A DNA stretch of 36,132 nt from assembly GCA_026992355.1 (NCBI GenBank), contig JALXAE010000210.1, positions 11,870-48,001 on the forward strand. The letters run 5' to 3'. This DNA is from Syntrophobacterales bacterium. GTDB lineage: Bacteria > Desulfobacterota > Syntrophobacteria > Syntrophobacterales > Thermodesulforhabdaceae. Made by a program: the position numbers and the translations under genes. Numbering within the stretch: position 1 is the stretch's first letter; the number at the start of each line of letters is the position of its first letter. This document shows, one piece after another, positions 25,575 through 34,457 of this stretch. Under the pieces are notes generated by a model that did not search any database, was not told where the DNA came from, and saw nothing but the letters and a program-made list of their open reading frames with translations.

Positions 25575-28500
25575 TTGCTGAATGAAAGCGATCTGGTACC
25601 ATATTCCTGTTCGGAACTCCCTACAGGACCTTTTCTGGTTTTTGCACCTCATCCTGACGATGAAACATTTGGGATGGGGGGAACTATTGCAGCCGCGACA
25701 GATGCAGGAATTGAGGTAAATGTAGCTTTCGTAACGGATGGTTCATGCTGTGGGGATCCTGCTATACGGAGAAAAGAAGCGGAAGCTGCGTGTAACCTGC
25801 TGGGAGTAAAAGAGGTTTATTTCTTCCCCATAAAAGATAGAAAAGTATTAGAAGAACGTGAATGTCTTGAGGAGAAACTTAAAGAGATCTTTTCTAAAAC
25901 CTTAGTGCGCACCATTTTTCTTCCTTCCATTTTTGAATTTCATCCTGATCACAGGTCCACAGCCTTAATTGTTTGGGAATATTTGAAAAGGAGTAACTGG
26001 AAGGGAGACGTCTGGTTTTATGAAATTAGCAGACACGGCGAAGTTAATAAATTAATTTGTATAGACGGTTACATAGATAGAAAAATTTCGGCCATACGAC
26101 TATATAAAAGCCAGTTATCTGAAAGAAATTATGAAGACATCATTCTGGCCCTTAATAAATCCAGGACATTTACTTTAGAAGGAGTTAATTACGTTGAGGG
26201 CTTCTTTCGCCTTTCGTTGTCGGATTCTTTGAGCAAGTATATTGGAACGCAAAGTTTATATCTGGCGGGTGTTAGAGAAATGGGATTGGACGAGGTCTTT
26301 GAGAAACCGTTGGTTTCTGTAATTGTGAGAACTAAAGATAGACCGAAACTTCTTAAAAGAACTCTCAAAAGTATAGCAAATCAAACTTACAGGCATCTGG
26401 AGGTTGTAGTTGTAAATGATGGTGGAGTTGAATTGTCTGTTGATGAGTTGCAGTCTATCCTTGGCAGTATAGAACTGAAATACATTTTTCTGAAAAATGG
26501 CGCCGGTAGAGCAGGGTCTGCAAACGAAGGGATCCGAGCAGCGACGGGCAAGTATGTTGCTTTTCTTGACGACGACGATGAGTATTACCCTGAACATATA
26601 GATGTTTTGGTTCATTGCTTGGAAGGTTTGGATTTTAAAGGTGCCTACACAAATTGCAGAATGGTCCGTAAAGAATTCGATCCTAAAATCAAATCGTGGT
26701 CGGATGACAAAGAATTGCTGGTTTTTGGACAGCCTTTTAGCTATGAATTCCTGCTTTTTGAAAATTATATTCCTTTGATTTCAATTATGTTTGAGAGGAC
26801 AGCATTATTAGAGACGGGCGGCTTCGATGAGAATCTGGAGAAGTTTGAGGACTGGGATTTACTAATAAGATTTTGTTCTAAATATCCCCTTTATCACATA
26901 AATACCATTACCTGTAAGTACAATTCATGGTCGGAATCTATGCAGATCCTGGGAGGACCTGATAGAAAATCTGAAGATGCTTATCTAAGGGTGTTGTCCA
27001 AGCATTTTTTCAGGTTAAATCCTCAAATTGTTGCCAAATGGCAATTTGAGACTCGATACCTTATGGAAGGTAGGTATAAAAATATATTTGAGCCTGCAGC
27101 TAAGAGGCTATTAGAAGTTGAGAAAAAACGGGTAATGCTCGAAAAGAAGGTTTCTGAGTATGAATTTCAAATTGAGGATTTAAAAAGAAAGCTGGGCAGT
27201 TACAAAAATAAGAATGAACAGCAAGCGGCTATTATTAAGACATTACAGCAACAAATTAGTATTTTTGAAAGAGAGGTTCAAAATCTTAGCCTCGAGCTGG
27301 GAGCCATTTACAATAGCGTTTCGTGGAAACTGATTAATAAGTTGCGTAAGTTTGCTTTGTGGCTTATTCCTCCAGATACGCGAAGAAGAAGGCTTTTTGA
27401 ATTTCTAGTAAAGAAACCCGAAAGCGCCACTGCTCCGAATGTAACATCTACATCCTCTATTCGGAATAGTATTCAAGTGAATGCCACAAAACCTAAGTCT
27501 TTCGACCCGGATAACTTTTCTGTTTGTTTTGTTGTTAATCATTTGGATGCTGGGCAACGCTATCGCGGTTATAACATGTCGGAGTATCTGAAATATGGGG
27601 GCGTGGAAAGCCAGGTAATACAAGATACAGAAGTAGCGGACAGCTTAACAAAGATTTTTGATTATGATGTTATAGTACTTTATAGATTATTTTATTCTGA
27701 CTATCTGGCAGAGCTGGTGAAAGAATTAAAGCGACATGGAAAAGTGGTTGTGTACGATATAGATGACTATATTTTTGACGATAGTGCTCTACCCTATCTC
27801 AATGTCCGAGGTGTTTCCAAAGATGAGCTTAGGAGAGTAATAAATAATCATAGAAGAGCTATGGATTTGTGTGATTACTGTATTGTATCAACAGATGCTT
27901 TATCGCGTATATTGTCGGGTATAAACAAAAAAGCATTTGTATTAAGAAATGGTCTATCAGATGAACTGATAAAAATATCAAAAGATGCATTGAAAAACAA
28001 GTTACCGGATACTGATATAATTAAAATTGGTTATTTTAGCGGTACCGCAACTCACGATAGGGACTTTTTGGAAGCTTCCGATGCCTTAATATATGTATTA
28101 GAAAATTGTAGGAATGTTAAACTTATTGTGGGGGGACATCTTAAACTGGATAAGCGGTTTGATGTATTTATCGATAATGGGAAGGTAGAGTTCTTACCTT
28201 ATGTCCACTGGAGATACTTACCATATAATTTAGTGAAAGCTCATATCAATCTTGTTCCTCTAGAGCAAAATATATTTAATGACGCAAAGAGTGAATTAAA
28301 ATATTTTGAGTCGGCAATATTGCAGATTCCAACAATTGCTACCCCAGTAGAGTCGTATAAATATGCGATAAGACATGGAATTAATGGATTTCTCGCTAGT
28401 AGCACAGAGGAGTGGATTGAGTGTTTGGAGAAACTGATTAAAGATAGAACTTTGCTGAAGGAGATGGGAGCAAATTGTTACGATCATGCAATTAGCAATT

Positions 28501-28601
28501 ACTCACCTCGAGCAATGTCGAAAAAAACGGTAAGTGTTTACAAAGAAATAATTGAATTACACTTATCTTCACTTGACAGTACCAATCTTAAGATAGCTTA
28601 A
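25575..28601 (+). CDS. Three-domain fusion: PIG-L deacetylase, GT2 glycosyltransferase, GT4-like glycosyltransferase
   Basis: The 1008-residue protein joins three enzymes. Residues ~18-215 are a PIG-L/LmbE N-acetylhexosamine deacetylase with metal ligands in FAPHPDDETFGMGG (25-30) and FEFHPDHRS (122-127). Residues ~245-450 are a GT-A family 2 transferase (SVIVRTKDRPKLLKRTLKSI) with DXD-like LDDDDEYY (331-338) and FEDWDLL (424-430). Residues ~510-578 form a coiled coil, followed by the YNSVSWKLINKLRKF motif often seen in such glycosyltransferases. Residues ~648-1000 are a GT-B, family-4-like domain (YDIDDYIFDD, NGLSDELI, FESAILQIPTIAT). The only usable start in frame is TTG 25575, with GGAG eight bases upstream. 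A coupled path is plausible: deacetylate an acetamido sugar, then add two sugars. The protein is cytoplasmic, with no membrane segment. It directly follows ftsZ. Confidence 0.85.
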   Translation: MLNESDLVPYSCSELPTGPFLVFAPHPDDETFGMGGTIAAATDAGIEVNVAFVTDGSCCGDPAIRRKEAEAACNLLGVKEVYFFPIKDRKVLEERECLEEKLKEIFSKTLVRTIFLPSIFEFHPDHRSTALIVWEYLKRSNWKGDVWFYEISRHGEVNKLICIDGYIDRKISAIRLYKSQLSERNYEDIILALNKSRTFTLEGVNYVEGFFRLSLSDSLSKYIGTQSLYLAGVREMGLDEVFEKPLVSVIVRTKDRPKLLKRTLKSIANQTYRHLEVVVVNDGGVELSVDELQSILGSIELKYIFLKNGAGRAGSANEGIRAATGKYVAFLDDDDEYYPEHIDVLVHCLEGLDFKGAYTNCRMVRKEFDPKIKSWSDDKELLVFGQPFSYEFLLFENYIPLISIMFERTALLETGGFDENLEKFEDWDLLIRFCSKYPLYHINTITCKYNSWSESMQILGGPDRKSEDAYLRVLSKHFFRLNPQIVAKWQFETRYLMEGRYKNIFEPAAKRLLEVEKKRVMLEKKVSEYEFQIEDLKRKLGSYKNKNEQQAAIIKTLQQQISIFEREVQNLSLELGAIYNSVSWKLINKLRKFALWLIPPDTRRRRLFEFLVKKPESATAPNVTSTSSIRNSIQVNATKPKSFDPDNFSVCFVVNHLDAGQRYRGYNMSEYLKYGGVESQVIQDTEVADSLTKIFDYDVIVLYRLFYSDYLAELVKELKRHGKVVVYDIDDYIFDDSALPYLNVRGVSKDELRRVINNHRRAMDLCDYCIVSTDALSRILSGINKKAFVLRNGLSDELIKISKDALKNKLPDTDIIKIGYFSGTATHDRDFLEASDALIYVLENCRNVKLIVGGHLKLDKRFDVFIDNGKVEFLPYVHWRYLPYNLVKAHINLVPLEQNIFNDAKSELKYFESAILQIPTIATPVESYKYAIRHGINGFLASSTEEWIECLEKLIKDRTLLKEMGANCYDHAISNYSPRAMSKKTVSVYKEIIELHLSSLDSTNLKIA

Positions 28602-28623
28602 TTCCGATGGGGTATACCAGGCA

Positions 28624-30054
28624 ATGAAAGTTATGTTTGTTTCACATGGACTGCCTCCTAAAGAATTGGGTGGAGGCGAGATATATACGTTTACCCTGGC
28701 GAAAGCTCTCTTAAAACTAGGAATAGAGGTTGTAGTTTTTTCTCGCACTGTAGATCATAAGAAGAGAGATTATTCAATCTTAAAGGAAAATATAGAGGGG
28801 TTGACTGTTTATCGCATTGTTAATAACTACAATGACATATATTCCTTTTTTGATTTATTTATTAACAGACATATTGCAACAAAATTTAATGAACTTCTTA
28901 AATATGAGCAACCTGATATTGTGCATTATCAGCATCTTTTAGGGTTATCAGGTGATCTGCCTCAGGTATCAAAATTGTTAGGCATATCTTCTGTATTAAC
29001 GCTGCATGATTACTGGTATATTTGTCCTAGAGTGAATTGTTTGACTCCTGATAACAAAATATGCTCAGGGCCTTCTTATGGTTATAATTGTGTAGCGTGT
29101 TATTGTAATAACCCTAATCCACAAATTTCAATTTCCAACTCGTCCTTTTTAGGAAGGCTTGTATTAAACAGGCAAATACGATCTGCAGCTAGGAGGTTTC
29201 TGCCTCAGCCTGTAAAAGATTTCATAAAACGATATCTTTTTAATACAAGTCCTCAGCCTTCTAATGCTGAAAATGCAGCAGAGCAGACTTCAGGTACTTC
29301 CCCTTTTGTTGTGTTACCGCATCAGATATCTGAATATTTCTTCAGGTACTTTTTTCTTCAAAATCAACTTTCCTTATGTGCTTACATTTTGGCTCCATCG
29401 AAATATATTAAAAGTAAATATGAAACTAATGGAATTGACAATATAATTTATATCCCCTTAGGTATTGAGCTACTTCCGAAGAAACCAAAATCTGTAGAAA
29501 AAAGAGGTAAAATTGTTATAGGCTATGTTGGTAATATTTCTCAGACTAAAGGCTTTTCTGTTTTAATAAGAGAACTTACAAAACTGAAAGATTATGATAA
29601 TTTCGTAGTTTTTGTTCATGGTCAAGTGTATGATAAGGAATATTTTAGGCAGGTTATGGATAGTGTACCTGATAATTTAAGAGACAGGATAAAATTTAGG
29701 GGGCGATTTGAAAGAGATATTGGGGTATTAAAGAATATATATCATAATATGGATGTTCTTATTTTTCCTTCAGTGTGTGAAGAAAATGCGCCTTTAGTGG
29801 TTAGAGAAGCTCTCTCTTGCGGAGTACCTGTAGTGGGGAGTTTCTTAGGAGGAGTGCCTGAAGTCGTTGCTGACGGAAAGAATGGTTTTCTGTTTGATCC
29901 TTTTATCCAGGGGGCACTGGCAGACAAGCTAAAGCTTGTACTGGAAGATAAGGATGTATTAGACCGGCTTCAGGAGGGGGCACAAAATACAGAGATATTT
30001 AGCATAGATGATCATGCCAGCGAAATTTTGAATGTTTACAGACAGATTTCTTAA
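28624..30054 (+). CDS. Glycosyltransferase family 4
   Basis: A GT-B fold transferase of 476 residues. The N-terminal MKVMFVSHGLPPKELGGGEIYTFTLAKAL is the usual GT4 opening, DIVHYQHLLGL and LTLHDYWYICPRVNCL follow, and the C-terminal donor site is FPSVCEENAPLVVREALSCGVPVVGSFLGGVPEVV with the conserved E-x7-E spacing. A cysteine-rich insert (CLTPDNKICSGPSYGYNCVACYC) after HDYW is common in surface-glycan GT4s and may bind zinc. A long insertion (~residues 175-240) separates the two halves. It lies 22 bp behind the fusion enzyme and is likely in the same glycan pathway. Donor and acceptor are unknown. Confidence 0.9.
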   Translation: MKVMFVSHGLPPKELGGGEIYTFTLAKALLKLGIEVVVFSRTVDHKKRDYSILKENIEGLTVYRIVNNYNDIYSFFDLFINRHIATKFNELLKYEQPDIVHYQHLLGLSGDLPQVSKLLGISSVLTLHDYWYICPRVNCLTPDNKICSGPSYGYNCVACYCNNPNPQISISNSSFLGRLVLNRQIRSAARRFLPQPVKDFIKRYLFNTSPQPSNAENAAEQTSGTSPFVVLPHQISEYFFRYFFLQNQLSLCAYILAPSKYIKSKYETNGIDNIIYIPLGIELLPKKPKSVEKRGKIVIGYVGNISQTKGFSVLIRELTKLKDYDNFVVFVHGQVYDKEYFRQVMDSVPDNLRDRIKFRGRFERDIGVLKNIYHNMDVLIFPSVCEENAPLVVREALSCGVPVVGSFLGGVPEVVADGKNGFLFDPFIQGALADKLKLVLEDKDVLDRLQEGAQNTEIFSIDDHASEILNVYRQIS

Positions 30055-30207
30055 AAACCTATTGTTTACACTAGATTTTCTTTACTTTCTGAGTTTTGAG
30101 GCTAATGCTGAAAATCAGTTTTCCTAAAGCCCTGCTCGAGTTAGGATAAGAACCTCTTTTCTGATTTACGGATTCTAAAAAAGTTAAATTTATTGTGGGA
30201 GGTTAAA

Positions 30208-30429
30208 ATGGAAAAGCTCTTCTTGTTCAAGCCTTTTCCCTTTGATGTTGGACAAAAAATCAGGATAACCGATGGTCCTAGGCGAGGCGATTGGGAAGTC
30301 ATTGATGTTTCTAAGCATAAGGTTACTTTAAAGTGCCCTGTTACTGGTGCCCAGATTGTTGCAGACAGGTTCTGTTTTTTTCTGGAGGAACTGGAAGAGT
30401 TTGAATGGCCGGAGAAGCACAAAACTTAA
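30208..30429 (+). CDS. Small 73-residue protein, unknown
   Basis: Not recognised. ATG 30208 is preceded by GGGAGG. The track start at 30193 is a TTG just ahead of that site. The product is soluble and mostly beta-like: DVGQKIRITDGPRRGDWEVIDVSKHKVTLKCPVTGAQIVADRF resembles a small SH3/KOW-type barrel with an acidic C-terminal helix (FLEELEEFEWPEKH). Its stop is one base from the stop of the convergent gene at 30431, with no terminator between. It lies 153 bp behind the GT4 gene and is probably a separate transcript. Confidence 0.65.
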   Translation: MEKLFLFKPFPFDVGQKIRITDGPRRGDWEVIDVSKHKVTLKCPVTGAQIVADRFCFFLEELEEFEWPEKHKT

Positions 30430-30430
30430 A

Positions 30431-31480
30431 TTATTTTTTGTCTCGGCTGTCTCCGCCCGTAATGGAATTTCTGCCAACAAAGATAAAATAAAATATATCT
30501 GACATTAGGCTGCCTATTGTTTCAATGGCTTTTCGAAAAGGCGTATTTCTTACGTAAGCCCATCGGTGAGCCTCACTTTTTATGGGTTTCTGGAGATTAG
30601 TTATGATCGGGAACTCACCTTTCAGAATGTTTCCATCATGTACCCTAAACCATGCTTCACCTCCAGGAATAACGTCCGTGGCATAATCGAGAATTACTTG
30701 TCCATTATCGAAGATTTTACTGGTTACTCTGCGTCCTACGGAAGTGGTACCGATTGTAGCATCTGAGATGGCTTCTATTGAATTCCATGCACCGAAAACT
30801 AAATCTTCCGCTGCGTGGTTTATACTTCCCCCTACTCCTTCAATTGCGTCACTAAAAATAGCCCTGTAAAAGGACTTGAAAAAATGTTTTATACGGCCTG
30901 ACAAGATTTTTGGTGGTTTTTGATTGCCAGGTGTGTAAAGCCCGAATGTAAGTCCGCTTACGATGTTTTTAAAAAATGAAGCTATGGACTGCAGCAATCC
31001 CCTTTTTCTTCCTGTTTGGATTTTTCCGTTGCTGTCTATGTATTTAAAAGGTGCACCAATTGTAAGATCCAGAAAGAAATTTCTAATGTTTTTAATAGCG
31101 TCGGAAATATCTTTTTTTATTGCAGATTGCCAATTATTTGACACATTTTTAGCCTGTCCATCGGGTTCTTCCAGGTCGTATTGATCTCCCCCAGGGTTGC
31201 TCAGGAGTTGATCTTGAACATACATTTTTATCTGATCGGACATGCTAAGCTTGTACGTTTCAATTGCTTTATTTTTACTGACCAGTTTTTCTTTTCCGAT
31301 ATTAACATTAGTAGCCGCTGTTTGAACGTTCAATTGATAACCTTGTTCGTTTACATTGGAGATTTGCGAGTTACCAAGGTGTTTGTCAAATTCGCCTGAA
31401 TAGTAGCTGTCTTTTGGGCTATGAAATTTATTTACTGCAAAAACTTCAAAAGGAATTTTCTTTATTCCGCTGGTTTTCAT
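30431..31480 (-). CDS. Orphan 349-residue protein next to DUF4301
   Basis: I recognise no family. ATG 31480 has GGAGG at ideal spacing, and the track's 31516 start lacks one. The N-terminal ~110 residues are polar and look disordered (GNSQISNVNEQGYQLNV, LSNPGGDQYDLEEPDG). The middle has repeated amphipathic stretches (IKNIRNFFLDLTIGAPF, LLQSIASFFKNIVSGLTFGLYTPG, HFFKSFYRAIFSDAIEGVGGSINHAAEDLVFGAWNSIEAISDATIG) and the C-terminus carries a hydrophobic segment (IGSLMSDIFYFIFVG). It has no Sec signal, and the pattern of Gly-rich amphipathic helices could suit a membrane-associating or exported protein. It is last in the minus-strand run, 45 bp after DUF4301. Confidence 0.75.
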   Translation of the reverse strand: MKTSGIKKIPFEVFAVNKFHSPKDSYYSGEFDKHLGNSQISNVNEQGYQLNVQTAATNVNIGKEKLVSKNKAIETYKLSMSDQIKMYVQDQLLSNPGGDQYDLEEPDGQAKNVSNNWQSAIKKDISDAIKNIRNFFLDLTIGAPFKYIDSNGKIQTGRKRGLLQSIASFFKNIVSGLTFGLYTPGNQKPPKILSGRIKHFFKSFYRAIFSDAIEGVGGSINHAAEDLVFGAWNSIEAISDATIGTTSVGRRVTSKIFDNGQVILDYATDVIPGGEAWFRVHDGNILKGEFPIITNLQKPIKSEAHRWAYVRNTPFRKAIETIGSLMSDIFYFIFVGRNSITGGDSRDKK

Positions 31481-31525
31481 TGCTTCCTCCGGAAATGAGA
31501 TAATAGCAATACCCATGCCTGTTTT

Positions 31526-33061
31526 TTAGGAATGTGAAGACTTAAGCAAATCTGTAACTTTTTTCACCGGTTGAAAGGTTTCCGAGGGAACCTCTATAAA
31601 AATGGTAATCCAGTGAGCCATGGACCCGTTCCAAAGACCCGGATGTTCCAATACCTTAATGGGTTTTCCTTTATAGTGTTTTTCGGTGATAATTACACTG
31701 TTCGGATCTTTAAATTTTTCCAAATCAAAGGGCTGACCGTTTGCATCTCTAAGTGAGCAGACAATGTCCACGGGGTTAAAATGGGTGCTGGTCTCCCAGA
31801 TCAGCCTCTGAGTTTTATCTAATAGGTTGACCTGGGCTTTTTCCACTATTTGTTTTGACTCAGCCTTTTTATCTATGATCCAAAAGGGTCCTCCCCCTGG
31901 CTCCCCAGCGTTAGGTACCATGCCACACACTCTTATAGGTCTGTTTAATGTCGAATAAAGATATTTCTTTTTTTCATCTTCCATCAAATAGGAATAGGTT
32001 TCAGACAAGGGGATATTCCATTCGATGCAAAATTTTTCCGCCTCCATGAGAAAGTTTTTATCTCCGTTGTGAAACTGCCTTACTAACCTGTGAACATTTT
32101 GTTCCACCGTGATTAACAAGCCTCCCAGAATCTTTTTCCATCTGACCACCAGAGGTTTTAGACGGTCTGAAACTACGTTGTCTATGTTCTTGATAAATAC
32201 AATATCACCTGCGAATTCATTCAGATTCTTCAAAAGAGAGCCGTGCCCTCCTGGCCTAAAAAGCAACCGACCCTTTTCATCTCGAAAGGGCACGTTATTC
32301 ATGTCAACGGCAATAGTGTGAGTTGACGAGCTTTGGACCGAAAAGGTTATGTCCAGGGTTAAATGATCGTATTTTTGCTTCAAACGCTTGAGCTCCTCGC
32401 TAAAAAGGCTTAAGAATTCCTCACCTACAGTGAAATGGAGCCTGCAAACGTCTTGTTCATCTCTTAGGTATTCAATGGCTTCGACTATATGTTCTTCAAA
32501 GGCAGTTCGAATTTCATTTTCGTATTTGTGAAAAGGAATGAGAGCTTTAGGCAGAGTTCCAAAATTTAAGTCGTGAAGAATTATTTGTGCCAATTTTTGT
32601 AAAGGTCCCTTTGATAAATACTCCTCGATATTTACTCCACTTTTTTTGCAATATTCATTGATGAGGTCGAAAAAGGCAAAGTCTTGTATGTTTTCAAAGA
32701 AAACAATAGTGTCCTTAAGACTATTGTTCTCTTCTCTTAACTTAAGATCTTCCAATGTAATGGGTTTTCTGATCTCCAGTATCTTCCATAAACACTGGAA
32801 CATTCTAGTTGCGGCCCCGGAGGCAGGTACAAATTTGGACATGCGCCCCTTTCTTAATTCTTTTTCATAAATAGAAATGTATTGTTCCTGTAAGTTTTCG
32901 GGAATTACTTCTATTCCATCACCTAGTTTACAGGGTCTGTTGAGATGGACGTACCGGTTGCCTTTTTTGAAAAACTCTATGTATCTAAAAATTAATTCAC
33001 TTGTTATTCCGAGTTCAGTAATTTGTTTCAAGTCCTCTTCTGTTAATGTAAATTGCCCCAT
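31526..33061 (-). CDS. DUF4301 family protein
   Basis: At 511 residues, this matches the DUF4301 family. Landmarks are KFVPASGAATRMFQCLW near residue 76 and FRPGGHGSLLKNLNEFAGDIVFIKNIDNVVSDRLKP near 265-300. Those two blocks look like the start and metal region of a nucleotidyltransferase-like fold (GAATRM resembling a GxGTRM loop), so a sugar-nucleotide or phosphate-transfer activity is an inference. The biochemical function of the family is unknown to me. GGAGG precedes the ATG. It lies 109 bp after dacF and just upstream of the orphan gene, so those two form a likely pair. Confidence 0.88.
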   Translation of the reverse strand: MGQFTLTEEDLKQITELGITSELIFRYIEFFKKGNRYVHLNRPCKLGDGIEVIPENLQEQYISIYEKELRKGRMSKFVPASGAATRMFQCLWKILEIRKPITLEDLKLREENNSLKDTIVFFENIQDFAFFDLINEYCKKSGVNIEEYLSKGPLQKLAQIILHDLNFGTLPKALIPFHKYENEIRTAFEEHIVEAIEYLRDEQDVCRLHFTVGEEFLSLFSEELKRLKQKYDHLTLDITFSVQSSSTHTIAVDMNNVPFRDEKGRLLFRPGGHGSLLKNLNEFAGDIVFIKNIDNVVSDRLKPLVVRWKKILGGLLITVEQNVHRLVRQFHNGDKNFLMEAEKFCIEWNIPLSETYSYLMEDEKKKYLYSTLNRPIRVCGMVPNAGEPGGGPFWIIDKKAESKQIVEKAQVNLLDKTQRLIWETSTHFNPVDIVCSLRDANGQPFDLEKFKDPNSVIITEKHYKGKPIKVLEHPGLWNGSMAHWITIFIEVPSETFQPVKKVTDLLKSSHS

Positions 33062-33170
33062 TGTGGCCTCCGTAATTATATTGGCTGTGGATGCATGAGG
33101 TCATTATTGTAGTTAAGTTTTTAAGAGTTTTTAGTCAAAGAGTGCTATGGAACTTTAACATGCCAAGTTT

Positions 33171-34457
33171 TCAAAAGCGCCTTATTGTGGTAATGCTTTT
33201 GTATTTCCTTTTTCGTCTGTTTCTTCGAACTAGCATTAACAATACAAGCAAAACGGTTATTCCTGAAGCCGTTAAGACCAAGAAGCTGCGCGGGTGAAAA
33301 TCTCCTAATTTGGTGGAAAGCTTTCTTTTAATGGTTTGGTAAAAACAACGGTACCAAGAAGCTTTGTCTATATTTTTCTTTATTATGAGAGGGATTGTCT
33401 GAATTAGTTTGTTATTGGCATATACCTTCATGTAACCAACAACGGTGTTTTTCCTGACCGGTGCGACTATTTCTGGCGGGATTTCCAATTTGCGCGAAAC
33501 GCTTTGAACAGTTTTTCTGGATAAAACAACCGGTTTTACCAATTTGGGATAAAGTTTTACTTCACTAATAGAGCTTTTCCAAACTTTAACCGAAGTAACA
33601 GGTTTGTTTGGGTCTAATGGATTTACAATAGTGTAGTTTCTGAAGCCGTAATTCAGTAGTTTGTAGGTTTCATTCAGACGAAGAGATGGGGTTTTGGCTC
33701 CCATAACAACAGCGATTAGTCGCATACCGTTTCTTTTTGCCGTAGCAACAAGGTGATAGCCACCTCGGGAAACAAAACCTGTTTTTAATCCGTCAATGGT
33801 GGGGTCCCTTAGAAGTAATTTGTTTCTGTTAAATTGCTTTATGCCATTGTACGTAAATTCTACTGTAGAATGGTATTTCAGTGCCTGTGGAAATCTTTTA
33901 ATATAGATTGAAGCAAGTTTAGCTATGTCCTCGACTGTTGTATATTGATCTGGATCGTCCAATCCATGAGGGTTAACAAAATGAGTATTTTTTAGTCCGA
34001 GAGTTTTTGCTTTTTCATTCATCATTGCGACAAATGCTTCTACACTGCCAGCTACGTGTTCTGCTACTGCAACACAGGCGTCGTTTCCTGAAGCAACGGC
34101 TATCCCTTTTATAAGTTTTTGCAATGGTACTTTTGTGCCCACTTCTACGAACATTTTCGATCCACCAGTCTTCCAAGCTCTTTTGGATATCCAAACTTTA
34201 TCATTCAGATGAATGCTCCCATTTTCAATAGCCTCGAAAGTTATAAATAAGGTCATAATTTTTGTTAAAGACGCTGGAGGTATCCTTAAACTGGGGTTGA
34301 ATGAATAAAGGACGGTTTGAGTTGACGGTTCTATGAGTTCTGCTGCTCGAGCCTTTATGACGATACCTGGCATTTGGTTGATGGCAGCATAAGCGCTTTT
34401 CACGGTTAGCAGGGTTATACAAATTGAAATAACAAAAATAGTCCTATTTGCTCTCAT
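33171..34457 (-). CDS. dacF: D-alanyl-D-alanine carboxypeptidase (DacF-type PBP)
   Basis: A serine-type penicillin-binding protein (peptidase S11) that trims the terminal D-Ala of peptidoglycan side chains in the periplasm. A signal peptide (residues 1-24, ending SAYA) precedes the domain. The catalytic triplets are complete: SLTK (Ser63, Lys66), SGN (123-125) and KTG (225-227). A beta-domain follows (PVTSVKVWKSS...). The C-terminus has a true membrane helix (FLVLTASGITVLLVLLMLVRRN) with a basic tail, in place of the amphipathic helix of E. coli PBP5. At 428 residues it is a normal length. Its start overlaps the upstream TIM-barrel gene by 14 bp, so the two are translationally linked. Confidence 0.93.
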   Translation of the reverse strand: MRANRTIFVISICITLLTVKSAYAAINQMPGIVIKARAAELIEPSTQTVLYSFNPSLRIPPASLTKIMTLFITFEAIENGSIHLNDKVWISKRAWKTGGSKMFVEVGTKVPLQKLIKGIAVASGNDACVAVAEHVAGSVEAFVAMMNEKAKTLGLKNTHFVNPHGLDDPDQYTTVEDIAKLASIYIKRFPQALKYHSTVEFTYNGIKQFNRNKLLLRDPTIDGLKTGFVSRGGYHLVATAKRNGMRLIAVVMGAKTPSLRLNETYKLLNYGFRNYTIVNPLDPNKPVTSVKVWKSSISEVKLYPKLVKPVVLSRKTVQSVSRKLEIPPEIVAPVRKNTVVGYMKVYANNKLIQTIPLIIKKNIDKASWYRCFYQTIKRKLSTKLGDFHPRSFLVLTASGITVLLVLLMLVRRNRRKRKYKSITTIRRF

